Origin: Aristolochia californica
Taxonomy: Eukaryota > Streptophyta > Magnoliopsida > Piperales > Aristolochiaceae
Length of the DNA: 64,000 nt
NCBI GenBank assembly: GCA_029961685.1
Contig: JARWKL010000005.1
Coordinates: 18,256,164-18,320,163, forward strand
Reading direction: 5' to 3'
Under the pieces are notes generated by a model. That model made no database searches. It saw nothing but the letters and a program-made list of their open reading frames with translations, and was not told where the DNA came from. This document shows positions 13,101 through 26,470 of this stretch, in pieces (the first letter of the stretch is position 1; the number at the start of each line of letters is the position of its first letter). The translations under genes were made by a program, and so were the position numbers.

Positions 13101-14884
13101 GGAAAGTGAAAACTCAAGTTTTGATTTAAGAAAAAAGTAAACATCTAAAATGGAAATGTAACATGCACAAAAGTAGAGAGAGATAATTCCTAAAAGTGTC
13201 TGAAATTTTTAAGGATTGTAAACTCTTTTTTTAGTTTCAATATATCAGGTTTCGCAATCGTCTGGAAAAGGTGGAGGCGGAGGATTTTTAACTTAGACTT
13301 GACCCCCAATCCATAAGTCATTCATTAAAAAAATATAGCCCGTTATGCATGATAAATCACTTTACAATCATCTATGATCGTTAGGTCAGCTTTTTGTAAA
13401 TGGGAAAAATAATGGCTTGTTTGACTTGGGTAAATATCCAACCCCACGTTCACTTTAGAATTTAATGTTATTCTCTTTAAAAGGTTTGGATCCATAGGTC
13501 GTTCGCACCTTTAACATGTTTCAAACATGCATATCCATTTTTTAAAACATGTGTAGAAAAATCTCTTTCTTATAAAATTCCGAGCTATTTGGGTTGAGCT
13601 AGTGGAATTTCCCAAACTTGGATAACAAACTTTTGTGTTCATTTGAGATGTGTGAATAAATTTTCTTTATTTACATTTGTTTATTGCTTTAAATTATTTC
13701 TATACATAAACTCTAAAATTTTAATTTTGTTGTGGACTATTTGCCTTTTATCTCTTTTTTTTTGTTTACCAAATGAAGGGAAAGTGAAAACTCATGTATT
13801 TATTTAAGAAAAAGGTTTACATCTATAATGGAAATTCACAATGCACAAATGTAGAGAGAGATAATTCCAAAAAGTGTCTATAATTTTTAGGGATCGTAAA
13901 TTGATTTCAGTTTTTATATATTAGGTTCTGCAATCTTCAAGAAAAGGGGGAGGCTCAGGATTTTTAACTGAGTGTTGAATGCCAATCCATAAGTCATTCC
14001 TTACAAAAATATAGCCCATTACGCATGATAAATCACTTTACAATCATCTATGATCTAACTCTTTTTGTAAATGGACAAAATAATGGCTTGTTTGACTCGG
14101 GTAAATATCCCACCGCACGCTCACTTGAGAATTCAATGTTATTCTCTTTTAAAGGTTTGGATCCATAGGTCATTTGCATCTTTAACATGTTTCAAGCATT
14201 TTATCCATTTTTTTAAAACATGTGTAGAAAAATCACTTTCTTATAAAATTCCGAGTTATTAGGGTTGAACTAGTGGAATTTCCCAAACTCAGATAACCAA
14301 ACTTTTGTGTTAATTGGTGGTGTGTGAATAAATTTTATTTACTTAAATTTTTTAATTGCTTTAAATTCTTTCCACACAAAAACTCTAAAATTTTCATTTT
14401 GTTGGGATCTATTTGCCTTTTAACTCTATTTTTTTTACGAGATAAAGGGAAAGTGAAAACTATAGTTTTGATTTCATAAAAAAGTATACATATAAAATGG
14501 AAATGCACAATGCTCCAATGTGTAGAGATGTAATTCCAAAAAATTCTATAATTTTTAGGGATTGTAAACTCTTTTTAGTTTTTATATATCAGGTTTTGCA
14601 ATAGTCGAAAAAAGGGGGAGGCGGTGCATTTTTAACTTAGAGTTGACATCCAATCCATAAGTCATTCCTTACAAAAATATAGCACACATGATAAATCACT
14701 TTACAATCATCTATGATCGTTAGGTCAGTTTTTTGTAAATGAGCAAAATAATGGCTTGTTTGACTCGGGTGAATATCCCACCACACGTTCTTTTGAGAAT
14801 TTAATGTTATTCTCTTTAAAAGGTTTGGATCCATAGATCTTTTGCATTTTTAACATGTTTCAAGCGTGCATATCATTTTTTTAA

Positions 14885-14915
14885 AACATGTAGAAATTTC
14901 AGAGCTTGTGGAATT
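14885..14915 (+). other. Double deletion, ~36 bp in total
   Basis: AACATGTAGAAA joins TTTCAGAGCTT, and GAGCTT joins GTGGAATTTTCC. The TCTCTTTCTTATAAAA part and ATTAGGGTTGAACTA are both lost. The spacing is 639 bp. Confidence 0.8.
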
Positions 14916-17084
14916 TTCCTAACTTGGATAACAAACTTTTGTGGTCATTTGTGGTGTGAATAAATTTTCTTAATTTACATTTTTTTATTGCTTTTAATTA
15001 TTTCCATACCTAAACTCTAAAATTTTGATTTTGTTGTGAGCTATTTGCCTTTTATCTCTTCTTTTTTGTTTACGAGTGAAGGGAAAGTGAACACTCAAGT
15101 TTTGAATTAAGAAATAAGTATATATGTATAATGAAAATTCACAATGCACAAATGTAGAGAGGGATAATTCCAAAAAGTGTCCTTAATTTTTAGGGATTGT
15201 AAACTCTTTTTAGTTTCTACATATCGGGTTCTGCAATTGTTGGGAAAAGGGGGAGGCGGGGATTTTTAGCTGAGAGTTGACTCCCAATCCATAAGTCATT
15301 CCTTAAAAAAATATAGCCCGTTACGCATGATAAATCACTTTACAATCATCTATGATCGTTATGTCATCTTTTTGTAAATGGGCAAAATACTCGCTAGTTT
15401 GACTTAGGTATATATCTCACAACACGTTCACTTGAGAATTTAATATTATTATCTTTAAAAGGTTTAGATCCATTGGTCATTTGAAACTTTAACATGTTTG
15501 AAGCATGTAAGTCCATTTTTTAAAACATGTGTAGAAAAATCTATTTGTTATAAAATTCCGAGCTACTAGGGTTGAGCTAGTGGAATTTCCCAAACTTGGA
15601 TAACAAACTTTAGTGTTCATTTGAGGTGTGTGAATAAATTTTATTTATTTACATTTGTTTATTTCTTTAAATATTTTTAATACATAAACTCTAAAATTTT
15701 AATTTTGTTGTGAACTATTTGCCTTTTATCTCTTTTTATGTGTTTATTAGATGAAGGGAAAGTGAAAACTCAAGTTTTGATTTAAGAAAAAAGTAAGAAT
15801 CTATAATGGAAATTCACAATGCACAAATGTAGAGAGAGATAATTCCAAAAAGTGTCGGTAATTTTTAGGGATTGTAAACTGTTTTCAGTTTTTATATATC
15901 AGGTTCTGCAATCGTCGAGAAAAGGGGGAGGCTCAGGATTTTTAACAGAGTGTTGAATGCCAATACATAAGTCATTCCTTACAAAAATATAGCCCGTTAC
16001 ACAAGATAAATCACTTTACAATCATCTATGATCGTTAGATAAGCTTTTTGTAAATGGGAAAAATAATGGCTTGTTTGACTCGAGTAAATATCCCACCGCA
16101 CATTCACTTGAGAATTTAATGTTATTCTCTTTAAAAGGTTTGGTTCCATAGGTCAGCTGTATCTTTAACATGTTTCAAGCATGCATATCCATTTTTTAAA
16201 ACATGTGTAGAAAAATCTCTATGTCTTAAAATCTGAGCTATTTGGTTTGAGCTAGTGGAATTTCCAACACTTGGATAACAAACTTTTGTGGTTATTTGTG
16301 TTGTGTTAATAAATTTTCTTTATTTACATTTGTTTATTGCTTTAAATTATTTCCATACATAAACTCTAAAATTTTCATTTTGTTATGAACTAATTGCCTT
16401 TTATCTCTTTTTTTTTGTTTACGAGATGAAGGGAAAGTGAAAACTCAAGTTTTGATTTAAGAAAAAGTATAGATCTGAAATGGAAATGCATAATGCAAAA
16501 ATGTAGAAAGAGATAATTCCAAAAAGTGTATATAATTTTTTGGGATTGTGAACTGTTTTCAGTTTTTATTTATCAGGTTCTACAATCTTCGGGAAAAGGG
16601 GGAGGTTAGGGATTTTTAATTGAGTGTTGAATGCCAATCAATAAGTCATTCCTTACAAAAATATAGCCCGTTACGCATGATAAATCACTTTACTATCATC
16701 TATGATTGTTAGGTCAGCTTTTTGTATATAGTCAAAATAATGGTTAGTTTGACTCAGGCACCGCAAGTTCACTTGAGAATTTAATATTATTCACTTTAAA
16801 AGGTTTGGATCCATTGGTCATTTGCATCTTTAACAAGTTTGAAACATGCATATCCATTTTTTAAAACATGTGCAGAAAAATCTCTTTCGTATAAAATTCT
16901 GAGCTATTAGGGTTGAACTAGTGGAATTTCCCAAACTTGGATAACAAAACATTTGTGTTCATTTGTGGTGTGTAAATAACTATTCTTTACTCATATTTTT
17001 TTATTGCTTTAAATTCTTTCCATACAAAAACTCCAAAATTTTCATTTTGTTGTGATCGATTTTCCTTTTAACTCCTCTTTTGTT

Positions 17085-19105
17085 TACGAGATGAAGGGAA
17101 AGTGAAAACTCTAGTTTTGATTTAAGAAAAAAGTATACATCTAAAATGGAAATTCACAATGGAAAAATTTAGAGAGTGATAATTTCAAAAAGTGTCAGTA
17201 ATTTTTTGGGATTGTAAACTTATTTTAGTTTTTATAGATCAGGTTCTGCAATCGTTGGGAAAAGGGGGTGGCGAAAGATTTTTAACTGAGTGTTGACACC
17301 CAATCCATAAGTAATTCCTTACAAAAATATAGCTTGCTACGCATGATAAATCATTTTACAATCATCTATGATGGCTAGGACTGCTTTTTGTAAATTGGCA
17401 AAATAAAGGCAAGTTTGACTCAGGTAAATATCCCACCGCACGTTCACTTGAGAATTTAATATTATTCTCTTTAAGAGGTTTGGATCCATAGGTCATTTTC
17501 ATTTTTAACATGTTTCAAGCATGCATATCCATTTTATAAAACATAAGTAGAAAAATCTCTCTCTTGAAAAATTCCAAGCTAATAGGGTTGAACTAGTGGA
17601 ATTTCCCAAACTTGGATAACAAAACTTTTGTGTTCAATTGTGGTGTGTTAATAAATTTTCTTTACTTCAATTCGTTTATTTCTTTAAATTTTTTCATACG
17701 TAAACTCTAAAATTTTCATTTTGGTTTCATCTATTTCCCTTTTATCTCTTTTTTTTGTTTATGAAATGAAGGGAAAGTGAAAATTCTAGTTTTGATTTGA
17801 GAAAAAAGTTTACATCTAAAAAGGAAATGCAAAATGCACCAAAGTAGAGAGAGATAATTCCAAAAATTGTCTGTAATTTTTAAGGTTTGTAAATTCTTTT
17901 TAATTTTTATATTTCAGGTTCTACGATCGTTAGGAAAAGGGGACGGCGGGGGATTTTTAACTTGGTGTCGACTCCCAATCCATAAGTCAATCCGTACAAA
18001 AATGCAACCCCTTAATGCATGATAAATCACTTTACAATCATCTATGATCGTTAGGTCAGCTTTTTGTAAATGGGCAAAATAATGGCTTGTTTGACTCGGG
18101 TAAGTATCCCACCATACGTTCACTTGAGAATTTAATGTTATTCTCTTTAAAAGGATTGGATCCATTGGTCATTTGCATCTTTAATATGCTTTAAGCATGC
18201 ATATCAATTTTTAAAACATGTGTAGAAAAATCTCTTTCTTATAAAATTTCGAGCTATTAGGGTTGAACTAGTGGAATTTCCCAAACTTGGATAACAAAAC
18301 TTTTGTGTTCATTTGTGGTGTATGAATAAATTTTATTTACTTACATTTGTTTATTGGTTTAAATTCTTTCCATACATAAACTCTAAAATTTTCTTTTTGC
18401 TGTGATCTATTTGCCTTTTATCTCTTTTTTTGTTTACGAGATGAAGGGAAAGTGAAAACTCAAGTTTTGATTTAAGAAAAAAGTATACATCTAAAATGGA
18501 AATGCATAATCCACAAAAGTAGAGGGAGATAATTCCAAAAAGTGTTAGTAATTTTTAGGGATTGTAAATTGTTTTTAGTTTCTATATATTAGGTTCTGCA
18601 ATAGTCGGGAAAAGGGGGAGGCAGGGGATTTTAACTAAGAGTTGACTCCCAATCCATAAGTCATTCCTTACAACAATATAGCCTGTTACGTATGATAAAT
18701 CACTTGACATTCATCTATGATTGTTAGGTCAGATTTTTATAAATGGGCAAAATAATGGGTTGTTTGACTTGGGTAAATATCCCACCACACGTTCAATTGA
18801 GAATTTAATGTTATTGTCTTTAAAAGGTTTGGCTCCAAAGGTGATTTGCATCTTTAACATGTTTCAAGGATGCATATCCATTTTTTAAAACATGTGCAGA
18901 AAAATCTCTTTCTTATAAAATTCCGAGCTATTAGGGTTTTGCTAGTGGAATTTCCCAAGATTGGATAACAATCTTTTGTGTTCATTTGTGGTATGTGAAT
19001 AAATTTTCTTTATTTACATTTGTTTGTTTCTTTAAATTATTTACATACATAAACTCTAAATTTTTTTTTTTTTTTGTGAACTATTTGCCTTATATCTCTT
19101 TTTTT
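17085..19105 (+). repeat. D triplet, copy 1
   Basis: Three D units in the order D1 (CAGTAA, TATAGATCAGG, TAAGTAATTCC, AACATAAGTAG), D2 (preceded by GGTTTCATCTATTTCCC at 17,723; GCAACCCC near 18,003) and D3 (CACAAAAGTAG near 18,517; GAGAGTTGACTCCC near 18,640). It is flanked by M units. The same markers recur in three later triplets. Confidence 0.7.
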
Positions 19106-21075
19106 TTCTTTACGAGATGAAGGGAAAGTGAAACTCAAGTTTCGATTTAATAAAAAATTAAACATCTATAATTGAAATTCACAATGCATAAATGTAGAGA
19201 GAGATAATTCGAAAAAGTGTCTGTAATTATTAGGGATTGTAAACTATTATCAGTTTTTATATATCAGGTTCTGCAATCGTCAGGAAAAGGGGGAGGCTGG
19301 GGATTTTTAATTGAGTTTTGAATGCCAATCCATAAGTCATTCCTTACAAAAATATAGCCCGTTATGCAGGATAAACCATTTTACAATCATCTGCGATCGT
19401 TAGGTCAGCTTTTTGTAAATGGGCAAAATAATGGCTTGTTTGACTCAAGTAAATATCTCATCGCACGTTCACTTGATAATTTATTGTGATTCTCTTTAAG
19501 AGGTTTGGATCCATAGCTCATTTGCATCTTTAACATGTTTCAAGCATGCGTATCAATTTTTTAAAACATGTCTACAAAAGTCTTTTTCTTATAAAATTCC
19601 GAGCTATTAGGGTTGAGCTAGTGGAATTTCCCAAACTTGGATAACAAACTTTTGTGGTCAATTGTGGTGTGTGAATAAATTTTCTTAATTTACATTTGTT
19701 TATTGTTTTAAATTATTTCCATACATAAACTCTAAAATTTTTATTTTGTTGTGAACTATTTTCCTTTTATCTCTTTTTTTTTTTTTGTTTACGAGATTAA
19801 GGGAAAGTGAAAACTCAAGTTTTGAATTAAGAAAAAAGTGTACATCTATAATGGAAATTCACAATGCACAAATGTAGAGAGATTTAATTCCTAAAAGTGT
19901 ATGTAACTTTTAGGGATTGTAAACTGTTTTTAGTTCTTATATGTCAGGTTCTGCAAACGTCGGAAAAAGGGGGAGGCTAGGGATTTTTCTTTGAGTGTTG
20001 AATGCCGATACATAAGTAATTCCTTACAAAAATATAGCCCGTTACGCATGATAAATCACTTTACAATCATCTATGATCGTTCGGTCAGCTTTTTGTAAAT
20101 GGACAAAATACTGGCTAGTTATACTCAGGTATATATCCCACCGCACGTTCGCTTGAGAATTTAATGTTATTCTCTTTAAAAGGTTTGGATCCGTAGGTCA
20201 TGCATCTTTAACATGTTTCAAACATGCATATCCATTTTTTTAAAAATGTGTAGAAAAAACTCTTTCTTATAAAATTCCGAGCTATTAGGGTTGAGCTAGT
20301 GGAATTTACCATACTTGGATAACAAACTTTTGTGGTCATATGTGGTGTGTGAATTAATTTTCTTTATTTACATTTGTTTATTTCTTTAAATTATTTCCAT
20401 ACATAAACTCTAAAATTTTCATTTTGTTGTGAACTATTTGCCTTTTATCTATTTTTTTTGGTTTACGAGATGAAGGGAAAGTGAAAACTCATGTTTTGAT
20501 TTAAGAAAAATGTATACATCTAAAATGGAAATTAACAATGCACAAATGTAGAGAGAGATAATTCCAAAAAGTGTTTGTAGTTTTTAGGGATTGTAAACTG
20601 TTTTTAGTTTTTATATATCAGGTTCTACAATCGTCAGGAAATGGGGAAGTCTGGGGATTTTTAACTTAGTGTTGAATGCCAATCAATAAGTCAGTCCTTA
20701 CAAAAATATAGCCCGTTACGCCTGATAAATAACTTTACAATCATTTATGATTGTTAGGTCAGCTTTTTGTAAATGGACAAAATAATGGCTAGTTTGACTC
20801 AGGTAATTATCCAACCGTACGTTCACTTGAGAATTTAATATAAAGTTTGGATCCATAGGTCATTTGCATCTTTAACATGTTTGAATCATGCATATACATT
20901 TTTTAAAACATGTGTAGAAAAATCTTATAAAATTCTGAGCTATTAGGGTTAAACTAGTGGAATTTCCCAAACTTGGCTAACAAAACTTTTTTGTTCATAT
21001 GTGGTGTGTGAATAAATTTTCTTTAATTATATTTGTTTATTGCTTTAAATTCTTTGCATACAAAAACTCCTTCTT
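19105..21075 (+). repeat. Run of three M monomers
   Basis: The units read GAATGCC near 19,323, 19,999 and 20,675. The last is shortened near 20,838, where about 12 bp of TGTTATTCTCTTTA is missing. These units fill the space between D triplet copies 1 and 2. Confidence 0.7.
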
Positions 21076-21085
21076 TGTTTTTGAG
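20995..21085 (+). other. Deletion scar, ~38 bp, shared junction region
   Basis: CAAAAACTCC joins TTCTTTGTTTTTGAG at about 21,070. The related junctions near 17,030 and 30,465 keep CAAAAACTCC followed by the full CATTTTGTTGTGATCGAT segment, so this copy lost it secondarily. The spacing is 629 bp. Confidence 0.75.
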
Positions 21086-23085
21086 ATTAAGAGAATGTGA
21101 AAAATCTAGTTTTGATTCATAAAAAGGATATACATCTAAAATGGAAATGCACAATGCACAAATGTAGAGAGAGATAATTCCAAAAAGTATCAGTAATTTT
21201 TAGGGAATGTAAACTCTTTTTAGTTTTTATAGATCAGGTTCTGCAATCCTCGGGAAAAGGGGGAGGTGAGGGATTTTTAACTGAGTGTTGACTCCCAATC
21301 AAAAAATCATTCCTTACAAAAAAGTAACCCTGTTATGCATGATAAATCACTTTAAAATCATCTATGATCATTAGATCAGCTTTTTGTAAATGGGCAAAAT
21401 AATGGCTTGTTTGACTCGGGTAAATATCCCACCGTACGTTCACTTGAGAATTTAATGTTATTCTGTTTAAAGGGTTTGGATCAATAGGTCATTTGCATCT
21501 TTAACATGTTTCAAGCATGCATATCCATTTTTTAAAACATGTGTAGAAAAATCTCTTTCTTATAAAATTCCAAGCTATTAGGGTTGAACTAGAGGAATTT
21601 CTCAAACTTTTGTGTTCATTTGTGGTGTGTTAATAAATTTTCTTTTACTTACATTAGTTTATTGCTTTAAATTCTTTTCATACAAAAAGTCTAAAATTTT
21701 TATTTTGGTTTCATCTATTTCCCTTTTTTTTTTTTTACGAAATGATGGGAAAATAAAAACTCTAGTTTTGATGTAAGAAAAAAGTTTACATCTAATATCG
21801 AAATGCACACTGCACAAATATAGAGAGAGATAATTCCAAAAAGTGCCTGTAATTTTTAAGGATTGAAAAATCTTTTTAGTTTTTATATATCAGGTTCTGC
21901 AATCGTCGAGAAAAGGAGGAGGTGGGGGATTTTCAACTGAGTGTTGACTTCCAATCCATAAGTCAATCCTTACAAAAATGTAACCCTATTACGCATGATA
22001 AATAACTTTACAATCATCTATGAACGTTAGGTCAGCTTTTTTAAAATGGGCAAAATAATAGCTTGTTTGACTCGGGTAAATATCCCATCGTACGTTCACT
22101 TGAGAATTTAATGTTATTCTCTTTAAAAGGTTTGGATTCATAGGTCATTTGAATCTTTAACATGTTTTAAGAATGCATATATCAATTTTTTAAAACATGT
22201 GTAGAAAAATCTCTTTCTTATAAAATTTCGAGCAATTAGGGTTGAGCTAGTGGAATTTCCCAAACTTGCATAACAAAAATTTTGTGTTCATTTGTGGTGT
22301 TCGAATAAATTTTCTTTACTTACATTTGTTTATTGCTTTAAATTTTTTTCATACATAAACTCTATAATTTTCATTTTGTTGTGATCTAATTGCCTTTTAT
22401 CTCTTTTTTTTTGTTTACGAGATGAATGGAAAGTGAAAACTCAAGTTTTGATTTAAGAAAAATGTATACATCTAAAATAGAAATGCACAATGCACAAAAG
22501 TAGGGAGATAATTCTAAAAAGTGTCTGTAATTTTTAGGGACTGTAAACTCTTTTTAGTTTCTATATATCAGGTTCTACAATCGTCGGGAAAAGGGGGAGG
22601 CAGGGGATTTTTAATTGAGTGTTGACTCCCAATCCATAAGCCATTCCTTACAAAAATATAGCCCATTATGCATGATAAATCACTTTACAATCATCTATGA
22701 TCGTTAGGTCAGCTTTTTGTAAATGGGAAAAATAGTGGCTGGTTTGATTCTGGTAACTATCCTACCGCATGTTCACTTGAGAGTTTAATGTTATTCTATT
22801 TAAAAGGTTTGGATCCATTGGTCATTTGCATCTTTAACATGTTTCAAGCATGCATATCCATTTTTTAAAACATGTGTAGAAAAATCTTTTTCTTGTAAAA
22901 TTTTGTGCTATTAGGGTTGAGGTTGTGGAATTTCCCAAACTTGGATAACAAACTTTTGTGGTCATTTGTGGTGTGGAATAAATTTTCTTTCTTTACATTT
23001 GTTTATTGCTTTAAATTATTTTCATACATAAACTCTAAAATTTTTATTTTGCTAAGAAATATTTGCCTTTTATCTATTTTTTTGT
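21075..23085 (+). repeat. D triplet, copy 2
   Basis: D1 has GTATCAGTAA and TATAGATCAGG near 21,230. D2 is preceded by GGTTTCATCTATTTCCC at 21,707 and has GTAACCC near 21,980. D3 has CACAAAAGTAG near 22,495. About 14 bp is missing in D1 near 21,605 (CTCAAACTTTTGTG). It starts 3,984 bp after copy 1 by the GGTTTCAT marker. Confidence 0.7.
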
Positions 23086-26000
23086 TTACGAGACGAAGGG
23101 AAAGTGAAAACTCAAGTTTTGAATAAAGAAAAAAGTATACATCTATAATGGAAATTCACAATGCACAAATGTAGAGAGATATAATTCCAGAAGCTGTCTA
23201 TAATTTTTAGGGACTGTAAACAGTTTTCATTTCTTATATATCAGGTTCTGCAATTGTCTGGTAAAGGGGGAGGCTGGAGTTTTTTATCTGAGTGTTGAAG
23301 GCCAATCCATAAGTCATACCTTACAAAAATATAGCCGGTTACGCATTATAAATCACTTTCCAATCATCTATGATCTTTAGGTCAACTTTTTGTAAATGGG
23401 TAAAATAATGGCTAATTTGACTCAGGTAAATATCCCACCGCACGTTCACATGAGAATTTAATATTATTCTCTTTAAAAGGTTTGGATCCATAGGTCATTT
23501 GCATCTTTACCATGTTTCAAGCATGCATATCCATTTTTAAAAAAATGTGAACAATAATCTCTTTCTTGTAAAATTCTAAGCTATTAGTGCTGAACTATCG
23601 GAATTTCCCAAACTTGGATAACAAAACTTTTGTGTTCATTTGTGGTTTGTGAATCAATTTTTTTTATTTAAATTTTTTTATTGCTTTAAATTATTTCTAT
23701 CCATAAACTTTAAAATTTAAATTTTGTGGTAAACTATTTGCCTTTTATCTCTCTTTTTTTTTTTACCAAATGAAGGGAAAGTGAAAACTCAAGTTTTGAT
23801 TTAAGAAAAAAGTATATATCTATAATGAAAATTCACAATGCATAGATGTATAGAGAGATAATTCCAAAAAGTGTCTATTATTTTTAGGGATTGTAAACTG
23901 TTTTAAATTTTTATCTATCAGGTTCTACAATCGTCGGCAACAGGGCTCGGGATTTTTAACTGAGTGTTGAATGTCATTCCATAAGTCATTCCTTAAAAAA
24001 ATATAGCCCGTTACGCATGATAAATCACTTTACAATCACCTATGATTGTTAGATTAGCTTTTTGTAAAAGTGCAAAATAATGGATTGTTTGACACGGGTA
24101 AATATACCACTGCACGATCACTTGAGAATTTAATGTTATACTCTTTAAATGGTTTGGATCCATAGGTCATTTGCATCTTTAACATTTTCAAGCATGCATA
24201 TCCATTTTTAAAAACATTTGTAGAAAAATCTCTTTCTGATAAAATTTTGAGCTATTTAGGTTTGAGCTAGTGGAATTTCGTAAACTTGGATAACAAACTT
24301 TTGTGGAAATTTTCAGTGTGTGAATAAATTTTATTTATTTATATTTGTTTATTGCTTTAAATTATTTCCATACATAAACTCTAAAATTTTGATTTTGTTG
24401 TGAACTATTTGCCTTTTATCTCTTTTTTTTTTTGTTTACGAGATGAAGGGAAAGTGAAAACTCAAGTTTTTATTTAAGTAAAATGTATACATCTATAATG
24501 GAAATTCACAATGCACAAATGTAGAGAGAGATAATTCCAAAAAGTGTCAATAATTTTTAGGGATTGTAAACTATTTTTAGTTTTTATATATCAGGTTGTA
24601 CAATAGTGGGGAAAAGGGGAAGGTTGGGGATTTTTAACTGAGTGGAAAGCCAATCCATAAGTCATTCCTTACAAAAATATAGCCCGTTACGCAAGATAAA
24701 TCACTTTAAAATCATCTATGATCGTTAGGTAAGCTTTTTGTAAATGGGCAAAATCATGGCTTGTTTGAGTCGAGTAAATATCCCACCATATGTTCACTTG
24801 AGAATTTAATGTTATTCTCTTTAAAAGGTTTTGATCCACAGGTCATTTGCATCTTTAACATGTTTCAAGCTTGCATATCCAATTTTTAAAACAGGTGTAG
24901 AAAAAATCTCTTGCTTGTAAAATTCTGAGCTATTAGGGTTGAGCTAGTGGAATTTCCCAAACTTGGATAACAAACTTTTGTGGTCATTTGTGGTGTGTGA
25001 ATAAATTTTCTTCATTTATATTTTTTTATTGCTTTAATTTATTTCCATACTTAAAATCTAAAATTATGATTTTGTTGTGAACTATTTGCCTTTTATCTCT
25101 TTTTTTTTTTGTTTACAAGTGAAGGGAAAGTGAAAACTCAAGTTTTGAATTAAGCAAAAAGTATACATCTATAATGGATATTAAAAATGCATAAATGTAG
25201 AGAGAGATAATTCCAAAATGTTTTTATAATTTTTAGGGATTTTAAACTCTTTTTAATTCTTATATATCAAGTTCTGCAATCATCGGGAAAAGAGGGAGGG
25301 TGGGGATTTTTAACTGAGTGTTGAATGCCAATTCATAAGTCATTCCTTACAAAAATATAGCCCGTTACGCATAATAAATCACTTTACAATCATCTATGAT
25401 CGTTAGGTCAGCTTTTTGTAAATGGGCAAAATAATGCCTAGTTTTACTCAGGTATATATCCCACCTTATGTTGACTTGAGAATTTAATATTATTCTCTTC
25501 AAAAGGTTTGGATCCATAGGTCATTTGCATCTTTATTATTTAGAAGATGCATATCTATTTTTTAAAACATGTGTAGAATATTCTCTTTCTTATAAAATTC
25601 CGAGCAATTATGGTTGAGCTAGTGGAATTTTCCAAACTTGGATAACAAACTTTTGAGTTCATTTCAGGTATGTGAATAAATTTTATTTATTTGCATTTTT
25701 TTAATGCTTTAAATTATTTCTATACATAAACTCTAAAATTTTAATTTTTTTGTGAACTATTTTAATTTTATTTATTTATATTTTTTGTTTACGAGATGAA
25801 GAGAAAGTGAAAACTCAAGTTTTGAATTAAGAAAAAAGTATACATCTGTAATGGAAATTCACAATGTACAAATGTAGAGAGAGATTATTCCAAAAAGTGT
25901 TTGTAATTTTTAGGGATTGTAAACTGTTTTCAGCTTTTATATATCAGGTTCTGCAATCGTCGGGAAACGGGGGAGGCTGGGGATTTTTAACAGAGTGTTG

Positions 26001-26470
26001 AATGCCAATCCATAAGTCATTCCCTACAAAAATATAGCCCGTTTCGCATGATAAATTACTTTACAATCATCTATGATCGTTAGGTCAGCTGTTTTGTAAA
26101 AGGGTAAATTAATGGTTTGTTTGACTCGAGTAAATATCCCACCGCACCGCATGTTCACTTGAGAAATTAATGTTATTCTCTTTAAAAGGTTTGGATCCAT
26201 AGGTCATTTGCATCTTTAACATGTTTCAAGCATGAATATCCATTTTTTAAAACAAGTGTTGAAAAATCTCTTTCTTATAAAATTTCGAGCTATTAGGGTT
26301 AAGGTAGTGGAATTTCCCAAACTTGGATAACAAACTTTTGTAGTCATTTGTGGTGAGTGAATAAATTTTATTTATTTAAATTTGTTTATTTCTTTAAATT
26401 ATTTCCATACATAAACTCTTAAATTTTGATTTTGTTGTGAACTATTTTCATTTTATCTCTTTTTTTTTTT
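23085..26470 (+). repeat. Run of five M monomers
   Basis: The diagnostic site reads GAAGGCC, GAATGTC, GAAAGCC, GAATGCC and GAATGCC in order (about 23,298, 23,970, 24,644, 25,322 and 26,000). Near 26,145 CCGCA is doubled (ACCGCACCGCATG). The landmark spacings are 672-683 bp. Confidence 0.7.

Larger units (their letters stand above)
1..13250 (+). repeat. Sub-array of D-type monomers (left)
   Basis: Nearly all units read GTTGACTCCC, GATCTATTTGCC and TCTAAAATGGAAATGCAC. Exceptions near 9,312 and 9,955 have GAATCCC or GAATGCC. Several units in the first 9 kb have GGTTTTGCAAT rather than GGTTCTGCAAT, a variant that dominates the inverted arm. This sub-array contains four consecutive short units at 5.3-7.5 kb. 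Confidence 0.7.
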